5,069 nucleotides of DNA from QHWK01 sp035315685. GTDB taxonomy: Bacteria > Acidobacteriota > Vicinamibacteria > Vicinamibacterales > CAVVIG01. The stretch spans positions 1 to 5,069 of the forward strand of contig DATFXR010000270.1 in assembly GCA_035315685.1 (NCBI GenBank). Reading direction: 5' to 3'. Position 1 is the stretch's first letter, and each line of letters starts with the position of its first letter. The notes below the pieces were generated by a model, which was not told where the DNA came from, searched no databases, and was given only the letters and a program-made list of their open reading frames with translations. Shown piece by piece: positions 1 to 5,069 of the stretch. The position numbers were made by a program, and so were the translations under genes.

Positions 1-30
1 TGAAACGCAACAGCGGACCGAAAAGCCCGC

Positions 31-36
31 AGGAGG
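31..36 (+). promoter_or_regulatory. Shine-Dalgarno sequence of the sigma factor gene
   Basis: AGGAGG is a perfect anti-16S match 4 nt before the ATG at 41. It supports that start even though the reading frame is open further upstream to the window edge. Confidence 0.85.
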
Positions 37-40
37 CAAG

Positions 41-586
41 ATGTCGACGAAAGAGCCGGGGAGCGCGGAACTCTTTCCCGTGATCTACGGCGAGTTGCGC
101 CGCGTAGCCGGCCGTTATCTCTCCCGCGAGCGGCGCAACCACACGCTGCAGCCGACGGCGCTCGTCCACGAGGCCTGGCTGAAGCTGCAGAACGAGCGTC
201 GGGTGCAGGTTCACGGGCGGACGCACGGCCTGGCGCTGGCCGCGCAGGCGATGCGCCGGCTGCTGGTGGATCACGGCCGCCACCAGAAACGCGAGAAGCG
301 CGGCGGCGGCGCGGCGCCGATGCCGCTCGACGATCTGCTGAACGCGGCAGCCACCGGCGCCGTCCCGATCGAAGATCTGCTGACGCTCGAGGCCGCACTC
401 ACGCGTCTCGAGGCCGAGGATGCCCGCGCGGCGCAAGTGGTCGCGCTGCGGTTTTTTTCCGGGATGTCGAGCGCGGAGGTGGCCGAACATCTGCAGTTGT
501 CGGTGCGAACCGTGGAGAGCGACTGGACGTTCGCGAAAGCGTGGCTCAAGCGCGAGCTGGCAGGCAAGAAGAAGGAACAGGACTGA
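41..586 (+). CDS. ECF-type RNA polymerase sigma factor (sigma-70 family, TIGR02999-like)
   Basis: This 181-residue protein would direct core RNA polymerase to a set of extracytoplasmic-function promoters. Its targets cannot be read from the window. Residues ~9-87 form the sigma-2 domain, with the family hallmarks ELRRVAGRYL, HTLQPTALVHEAWLKL (35-50) and LALAAQAMRRLLVDH (64-78). A linker rich in Gly and Ala follows. Residues ~114-173 form sigma-4, with RFFSGMSSAEVAEHL and a helix-turn-helix ending in SVRTVESDW and AKAWLKREL. These blocks match the ECF subfamily abundant in Acidobacteria and Planctomycetes. The ATG at 41 is chosen because AGGAGG lies 4 nt upstream. The N-terminus is about 10-15 residues shorter than I remember for typical members, and the frame stays open to the left edge, so a longer upstream start is not excluded. 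Members of this subfamily often precede a Ser/Thr protein kinase gene; here the next gene is convergent and unrelated. The family call is firm, the regulon unknown. Confidence 0.93.
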   Translation: MSTKEPGSAELFPVIYGELRRVAGRYLSRERRNHTLQPTALVHEAWLKLQNERRVQVHGRTHGLALAAQAMRRLLVDHGRHQKREKRGGGAAPMPLDDLLNAAATGAVPIEDLLTLEAALTRLEAEDARAAQVVALRFFSGMSSAEVAEHLQLSVRTVESDWTFAKAWLKRELAGKKKEQD

Positions 587-625
587 CTGTCAGGCCTTCG
601 CGACAGGACCCACGCTTCTCCAGCT

Positions 626-2773
626 TCACAGCGGCGGCGGTTTCTCCGTGCGCGCGCTCGGATCGCCCGTCGGCGGCGGCGCGTGATCGGTCGCGGCCGG
701 CGCGCCGAGCAGCTCCGTGAAGATCGGTTTCAGGCCGTCCGCCCACGCGTCGTATCCCTTGACCGTCGGATGGAGCTTGTCGGCGTTCATCATCCCGTCG
801 AACAGCCGCCCCTCTGGATCGGCCAGCCTGGCGTTGACGTTCAGATACCGGACGCTCGCGCCGTCGGCAAGCCGCGAGATGCGCTCGTTGACGCGGGCGA
901 TTTCTGGCATCACAGCCATGTTGTCGTTGCGTGGAAAAACCGCGGTCAGGACGATCGTGGCGTGCGGCGCTTTCTGGCGGCAGACGTCGACAATCGCCGT
1001 GATGCCGCGCGCAACGTCGTCGACTTTGCCCGCGTCGCCCGGCTGCGATCCGATGTTGTTCGTTCCAGCCTGCACGACGATCACCTTCGGATTCACCTCG
1101 TCCAGTTCACCGTTCAGCAGACGCCACAGGATGTTCTGCGTGGTATCGGCGCCCCAGCCGAAATCGGCGGCGTTCCATCCGAAGAAATGCTTCGTCCAGT
1201 TCGCCAGCAGCTGCGGGTAATCGGTGGCTCCCCACCGGCGGATGATCGAGTCGCCGACGAAGTAGACGTCGATCTGCCCCTTCGTTCGCTTCTCCAGCAA
1301 CTCGACGTGGGCCTTCATCGAGTTCTGATCGGATCGTCGCATCGGCTGATCGGCCCGACCCGGGATCGCAGTGTTCGCGGTGGCACTCCGCTTCGGCGGC
1401 GCGTGGTGGATGAACGAGTCGACCCACGGAATGAAATACTTCCAGTTCGGCGCGTCGGTGTGGCCGCCATCGTGCTGCCGCCAGGCCAGCTGCCCCTTCA
1501 GCAGTCCCACGTTGACGGCCGGCATCTTTTCCGTGCGGTAGTCATCGGAGGTGCCCAGATCCTGTGCGCCGAGCAGGCGGAACACCGGACCGGCGGCGAC
1601 GGCCGCCATGTAACTGCCCTGCTGATCGAGCCACCTCGCGTCGCCTTTCTCCGGCACGCCGTAGCTGACGAAGGTGAGGCGCGGAGCGCAGAGGGCGATC
1701 AACTCGTGCGCATCGACCGGAAGGTCGCCGGCGTTCTTCGCGCCGAAGGTCGCCTCCGCGGCGCCGTACTTGAGGAAGTTTCCCGCCATCCAGTGGTATT
1801 CACCGGTCGCAGTCAGGTTTTCGACAGCCTCGCCCCAGTTGCGCCGGTGAAGCTTCGCGCCTCCCTCGCCGGATGAGCCGACGAGCACCACCGCGAACCG
1901 CTGGTCGAACGCCATCGTCACCAGCGCCGCCTTGCCGTAGCGGGACACGCCTTCGATCCCGACGTGCCTGGCGTCCACCGCTCGTTCGGTCTCGAGATAG
2001 TCGAGGGCGCGACTGGCTCCCCACGCCCATGCGCGGAGTGCGCCCCAATCGTCTGGCTTTCGCGGCTGTCCCTTGTTCGTCAGCCCGATGATGCCTTTTG
2101 TCAGCCCGGCGCCTTCGTCAGCCTGAACGCTCGCCGGCGTGAGAGTCGCGTAACCCCACCCGTCGGCGATCAACTGCTCCGTTGCGGGCGGATCGGCGCC
2201 TGGTGGCGGCGACGGAGCACCTGGTCGCGGCGCCGCGCGGAACATCATCATGACCGGCACCGGCTCCCGCACAGCGGCAGGCGTGACGAGCGTCATCTGA
2301 ATGCCGACGTCGATCGCCGGATACGCCGAGTTGTCGACGTGCCCCACCAACTGTTTCGAGATCACCGGCACGCCGCCGACCGTCTCGGGACCGCTGCTGA
2401 TCACCGCCCACGTCACGGTCGCCACCTTCGGCGGGACGCGCCCGAAAACCTCGCGCTCGAAATCGTCGACAATTTCCGGCCGCCGATCCCTCCACCACAC
2501 GGACGCGGTCGCGACCTTCGATCCGTTCTTCAGCGTCAACGCGTCGGGAAGAACCGGAAAGGGATTGGCGGTCGCCTCGTCGTAGTTGGCGTGATTGGGC
2601 GCCTGCTCGTTGCCGCTCGGGCCGGGACGGAGCGCTCTGATGCCGAGTTGCTCCATCATGTGCTGATGATCTTCGGCTGACGTCCAGTTGACCGGCGGTT
2701 GGCCGTGGACGCGCGCGACGATCGCCAGGATCGCGGCGCAGGCAAACGACCGGCGACGCACGAACGTCTTCAT
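626..2773 (-). CDS. Secreted two-domain esterase: CE15 glucuronoyl-esterase-like domain fused to SGNH/GDSL hydrolase
   Basis: This 715-residue exported protein carries two esterase domains. Residues 1-24 form a signal peptide (RRR n-region, then a hydrophobic core, cleavage likely after VHG). Residues ~28-456 resemble bacterial CE15 enzymes, which cleave esters between glucuronoxylan and lignin alcohols. The nucleophile motif GVSRYGK holds Ser277, a SSGEGG loop follows, and GGHT gives His438. A Pro/Arg-rich linker (~459-485) leads to an SGNH domain (~486-692) with block I GDS (Ser509), block II Gly539 in DFGWGAD, block III GTNN (Asn572) and block V DKLHP (Asp665, His668), so all four SGNH residues are present. 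This half may be an acetyl or carbohydrate esterase, but its substrate is unproven. The tail is Pro-rich. The ATG at 2773 puts the signal peptide at the extreme N-terminus and lies 10 nt after the ankyrin stop. A TTG at 2797 in the same frame would add eight residues and overlap that gene, and is less likely. Probably last gene of the operon. Confidence 0.9.
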   Translation of the reverse strand: MKTFVRRRSFACAAILAIVARVHGQPPVNWTSAEDHQHMMEQLGIRALRPGPSGNEQAPNHANYDEATANPFPVLPDALTLKNGSKVATASVWWRDRRPEIVDDFEREVFGRVPPKVATVTWAVISSGPETVGGVPVISKQLVGHVDNSAYPAIDVGIQMTLVTPAAVREPVPVMMMFRAAPRPGAPSPPPGADPPATEQLIADGWGYATLTPASVQADEGAGLTKGIIGLTNKGQPRKPDDWGALRAWAWGASRALDYLETERAVDARHVGIEGVSRYGKAALVTMAFDQRFAVVLVGSSGEGGAKLHRRNWGEAVENLTATGEYHWMAGNFLKYGAAEATFGAKNAGDLPVDAHELIALCAPRLTFVSYGVPEKGDARWLDQQGSYMAAVAAGPVFRLLGAQDLGTSDDYRTEKMPAVNVGLLKGQLAWRQHDGGHTDAPNWKYFIPWVDSFIHHAPPKRSATANTAIPGRADQPMRRSDQNSMKAHVELLEKRTKGQIDVYFVGDSIIRRWGATDYPQLLANWTKHFFGWNAADFGWGADTTQNILWRLLNGELDEVNPKVIVVQAGTNNIGSQPGDAGKVDDVARGITAIVDVCRQKAPHATIVLTAVFPRNDNMAVMPEIARVNERISRLADGASVRYLNVNARLADPEGRLFDGMMNADKLHPTVKGYDAWADGLKPIFTELLGAPAATDHAPPPTGDPSARTEKPPPL

Positions 2774-2777
2774 TCGA

Positions 2778-2781
2778 TTCC
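2778..2781 (-). promoter_or_regulatory. Weak ribosome binding site favouring the ATG at 2773
   Basis: On the minus strand GGAA lies 4 nt before the ATG at 2773. It is a poor Shine-Dalgarno match. With the upstream stop only 10 nt away, translation probably relies partly on ribosomes finishing the ankyrin gene. The site matters because it helps choose the ATG over the in-frame TTG at 2797. Confidence 0.35.
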
Positions 2782-2783
2782 GG

Positions 2784-4316
2784 TCAAGAGGCGCCAAGCT
2801 TCTTCAGCAACGCTACGGTGCTCGGGTGGGCGAGCTGGATCGAAGGCTCGAAGCCGAGCAAATCTGCCCCGGCCGGCGCCGCAGCGCGGCCCCTGCCGGT
2901 CGTCGAACCGAACGTGGCGGCAGCGAGCGGCGTGAGCCCACGCGCATTTGCGGCCTTCACGTCGGCGCCGCGATCCACGAGCAACTGAACGACCGTGTCG
3001 TAACCGAGCGCGGCCGCGACATGCAGGGCGGTGTCGCCGTTCTTGTTTGCACCCCGCACCTCGCCGTTCAGCCCGAGGACCGCAGCGACGGTCTCGCGCA
3101 CGCGGCTCTCCGGTTCGACCTTGCCGAAGTCGATCGTCTCGATGCCGCGACGGCTCGCGGTCTTGCTCGAGCCGAGGCCGGTCGCCAGCATCAGCGCATC
3201 GGCGCCATCGGGCATCGTTGCGCGCCGATCGGCGCCGGCCGCTGCGAGGATCTGGAGGATGTCCGGTTCGAGGAACCGCGCGGCGAGCAGATACGGCGTC
3301 GATCCGACCAGCGTCTTCGGCAGATTCCAGTCGGTGGTGTCGCGGCGCATCGGCGTGCCGGTGGTGATGCGCAGGTTCGGGCTGGCGCCGTGGGCGAGGA
3401 GCGCCTTGACCAGCGCGACGTCACTCCTGAGAACCGCCGCGTGCAGTGCGGTGTAGCCACTGGCCAGCGTGTCAGGATTCGCGCCGTCGTCGAGCAGCAG
3501 CGCGGCGAGCGGCCCGTTTCCGCTGTGAGCCGCGAGTACCAGCGCGCTGACTCCGTCCGGCTGCGCATCGTTGGCATCGGCGCCAGCGTGCAGCAGCAGC
3601 CGCGCCGATGCGACGTCGCCGACCCGCGCCGCAAACAGGAGCGGCGTCGCGCCACCGCGCTTCACCGTGTAGTTCAGCTCCTCGCGTCCAGCGCGCTGCG
3701 TCTGCTCATCGACAACCGTCTGGTCGTAGACGAATGAACGCGCGCCGACGTCGGCGTGCGCGTCGATGAGCAGTTGCACGACGTCGGGATGCCGCTCGGC
3801 GACGGCCCACATCAACGCGGTCTGATGATGCTCGCGCTCCGCGGCGTTCACGTCCGCTCCGGCGAGGAGCAGCGCCTTCACTGCCTGGGCGTCGCCCGCG
3901 CGCGCGCAGGTCATCAGCACGGTCTCGCCGTTGAGCAGCCTGGCGTTCGCGTCCCCGTGCGCGGCGAGCAGCCGCGCGACCATCGGCGCGCTGCGGTTCG
4001 TGCAGGCGAGATGCAGCGGTGTCGCGCCGAGATCGTTGGCGGCGTTGGCCCGCGCGCCGGCACGGATCAACAGATCGGCGATCGTCAGATCGTTCCGGTG
4101 GGCGGCCCAGTGCAGCGCCGTCGCGCCGTCGCCGGCCGTCGCGTTCACATCGATCGGTTGCGGGCGCGGTTTGAGCAGCTCGCGCACCGACTCCACATCC
4201 CGGCTCTTGACGGCGTCGATCAGCCGCAGGTCGACCGGCGGGGCCGCGTGCACCGCGCCCGTCCACAGCACGAACAGCGCGGTGCATGTCAGCCTACAGA
4301 GACAGCAGCTGCGCAT
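2784..4316 (-). CDS. Exported ankyrin-repeat protein
   Basis: This 510-residue protein is built almost entirely of ankyrin repeats, which are protein-binding scaffolds without catalytic activity. A signal peptide occupies residues 1-24 (Arg and Cys near the N-terminus, hydrophobic TALFVLWTGAV, cleavage likely after VHA), so the repeats should act in the periplasm or outside. Repeats begin near residues 29, 64, 97, 130, 164, 222, 255, 287, 338, 371, 427 and 460. The clearest are ATALHWAAHRNDL, ATPLHLACTN and DTALHVAAALGYDTVVQLL. The regular 33-residue spacing is broken by insertions at ~193-220, ~319-337, ~383-405 and ~471-497. The last repeat resumes as STVALLKKLGA at the C-terminus. The ATG at 4316 has GGAAG 5 nt upstream and lies inside the end of the DUF1552 gene, while the stop is 10 nt before the esterase ATG, consistent with an operon. 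Ankyrin fold and export are well supported; the binding partner is unknown, with the DUF1552 protein an obvious candidate by context only. Confidence 0.92.
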   Translation of the reverse strand: MRSCCLCRLTCTALFVLWTGAVHAAPPVDLRLIDAVKSRDVESVRELLKPRPQPIDVNATAGDGATALHWAAHRNDLTIADLLIRAGARANAANDLGATPLHLACTNRSAPMVARLLAAHGDANARLLNGETVLMTCARAGDAQAVKALLLAGADVNAAEREHHQTALMWAVAERHPDVVQLLIDAHADVGARSFVYDQTVVDEQTQRAGREELNYTVKRGGATPLLFAARVGDVASARLLLHAGADANDAQPDGVSALVLAAHSGNGPLAALLLDDGANPDTLASGYTALHAAVLRSDVALVKALLAHGASPNLRITTGTPMRRDTTDWNLPKTLVGSTPYLLAARFLEPDILQILAAAGADRRATMPDGADALMLATGLGSSKTASRRGIETIDFGKVEPESRVRETVAAVLGLNGEVRGANKNGDTALHVAAALGYDTVVQLLVDRGADVKAANARGLTPLAAATFGSTTGRGRAAAPAGADLLGFEPSIQLAHPSTVALLKKLGAS

Positions 4317-5069
4317 CGATTCTTCCGGTGCTGTCGCCGATCCGATCGCGATGCACGCCGAACTGATCGAGGAGCGTCAGATGGAGATTCGCGAGCGGTG
4401 TGTTCTTGAGCCGGAGGTGGCGGCCGCCCTTGAGCGCACCGCAGCCGCCGCCGGCGAGCATCAACGGAATGTCGATCGGCGAGTGGCTGTTGCTGTCGGC
4501 GATGCCCGCACCGTAGATCATCGTCACGTGATCGAGCAGCGTGCCGTCGCCGTCGGGCGTGGCCTGCAGCTTCTCGAGCAGCCTGGCGAACATCTTCACG
4601 TGGTACGCGTTGATCCTGGCGACCTTCGCCACCTTCTCCGGCTCTTGCTGGTGATGCGAGATCGGGTGATGCGCGTCCGGCACGCCGATCTGTGGATAGG
4701 TCATGCCGCTGTGTTCGTGGCCGACCATGAAGGTGATGACGCGGGTCAGATCGCACTGAAACGCCAGCACCTGCAAATCGAACATCAGGTTGACGTGATC
4801 TTCCCAGCCGGACGGGATGCCCGCCGGATGATCGACCAGCGGCAGCTCCTGGTCGCTCTGCGCCTCGGCAATCCGAATCCGCTGCTCGACGCCGCGAATC
4901 GCGTCGAGGTACTCGGCGAGCTTGGTCCGATCGGACTGCGGCAGGGCGCCTTGCAGCTGCGCCAGCTCCTCGCCGACCGAATCGAGGACGCTCCGCTGCC
5001 GCTGCAGGCGCGCCAGGCGCGCTTTCGGATCGGTGCTGGTGCTGTCGCCGAACAGCCGCTCGAAGATCA
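4294..5069 (-). CDS. DUF1552 (HXXSHH family) protein, C-terminal part, cut by window edge
   Basis: The reading frame is open from the right edge to a TAG at 4294-4296, giving 257 complete codons. It begins mid-protein with FERLFGD, a recognisable block of DUF1552 proteins, followed by a helical stretch (LDSVGEELAQLQ, LAEYLDAIRGVEQRI). The name-giving motif HPISHH is at visible residues 134-139 (positions 4651-4668), preceded by GHEHSG. Further on are YGAGIADSNSH (185-195) and a GGGCGALKGGRHL turn. Full-length members are, from memory, roughly 430-460 residues and exported, so about 170-200 N-terminal residues including any signal sequence lie outside the window. Biochemical function is not established. 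The family is widespread in Planctomycetes, Verrucomicrobia and Acidobacteria, often beside DUF1592/cytochrome-like exported proteins. The stop overlaps the ankyrin start by 23 bp. Family assignment is confident, function unassigned. Confidence 0.92.
   Translation of the reverse strand, partial: IFERLFGDSTSTDPKARLARLQRQRSVLDSVGEELAQLQGALPQSDRTKLAEYLDAIRGVEQRIRIAEAQSDQELPLVDHPAGIPSGWEDHVNLMFDLQVLAFQCDLTRVITFMVGHEHSGMTYPQIGVPDAHHPISHHQQEPEKVAKVARINAYHVKMFARLLEKLQATPDGDGTLLDHVTMIYGAGIADSNSHSPIDIPLMLAGGGCGALKGGRHLRLKNTPLANLHLTLLDQFGVHRDRIGDSTGRIDAQLLSL
4322..4326 (-). promoter_or_regulatory. Ribosome binding site of the ankyrin gene inside the DUF1552 coding region
   Basis: GGAAG on the minus strand lies 5 nt upstream of the ATG at 4316. 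It sits within the last codons of the DUF1552 gene, whose stop is 18 nt past that ATG. This supports the start choice and suggests translational coupling. Confidence 0.6.

Noticed and set aside
1..40. Promoter for the sigma factor gene or tail of an upstream gene
   Set aside because: Only 40 bases are visible. There is a Shine-Dalgarno sequence but no convincing -35/-10 pair, and the TGA at 1-3 cannot be tied to a gene without upstream sequence.
587..606. Small inverted repeat CTGTC/GACAG in the convergent junction as a terminator
   Set aside because: The stem is only 5 bp with a 10-nt loop and no T-tract on either strand. The 39-bp gap may hold a terminator, but the sequence does not show one.
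683..1876. A 397-codon open frame on the plus strand opposite the esterase gene
   Set aside because: The translation is rich in Arg, Val and Asp with no recognisable motif, and the opposite strand encodes two clear hydrolase domains with intact catalytic residues. It is a shadow produced by GC-rich codon usage.
2774..2797. TTG at 2797 as the start of the esterase gene
   Set aside because: It would put eight extra residues (starting MAPLDRNR) before the signal peptide and overlap the ankyrin stop; the ATG at 2773 gives a normal signal-peptide start.
2688..3737. A 349-codon open frame on the plus strand opposite the ankyrin gene
   Set aside because: Arg-rich low-complexity translation, no plausible ribosome binding site seen, and it lies antisense to well-formed ankyrin repeats.
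2869..4230. Repeated DNA motifs in the ankyrin region as a possible tandem or CRISPR-like array
   Set aside because: The similarity is at protein level (33-residue ankyrin units) with divergent nucleotides and no uniform direct repeats.
3756..4409. A 217-codon plus-strand frame spanning the ankyrin start and DUF1552 end
   Set aside because: It crosses two confidently assigned minus-strand genes and its translation resembles no family I know; another antisense shadow.

Overview
The window is a high-GC stretch with four protein-coding genes and almost no intergenic DNA. Gene content points to a soil- or plant-biomass-associated Acidobacteriota, perhaps Vicinamibacteria. The evidence is a Planctomycetes/Acidobacteria-type ECF sigma factor, a DUF1552 (HXXSHH) protein, a secreted ankyrin protein and a bacterial-type CE15 esterase. 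This taxonomic call is inference from gene content, not from a marker gene.

Layout. At 41-586 (+) lies a small ECF sigma-70 family factor with a clear Shine-Dalgarno sequence. After a 39-bp convergent junction (587-625), everything to the right is on the minus strand and reads toward the sigma gene. In transcription order these are: a DUF1552 protein cut by the window edge (4294-5069); a secreted protein of about 12 ankyrin repeats (2784-4316), whose start overlaps the DUF1552 stop by 23 bp; and a secreted two-domain hydrolase (626-2773), which starts 10 bp after the ankyrin stop. The tight junctions indicate one operon whose promoter lies beyond position 5069.

How the genes may work together. 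The hydrolase joins a CE15 glucuronoyl-esterase-like domain to an SGNH/GDSL esterase domain. This suggests de-esterification of glucuronoxylan and lignin-carbohydrate material, with one domain acting on glucuronoyl esters and the other perhaps on acetyl groups. The ankyrin protein has a signal peptide, so its repeats would act outside the cytoplasm, presumably binding a partner. DUF1552 proteins have no established biochemistry. In the lineages that carry them they often sit beside DUF1592/cytochrome-type exported proteins, which would be expected just beyond the right edge. I see no RNA genes, CRISPR arrays, insertion sequences or convincing terminators.

Most worth a second look: the CE15-SGNH fusion, its apparently displaced catalytic acid, and the coupling of an exported ankyrin protein to a DUF1552 gene.
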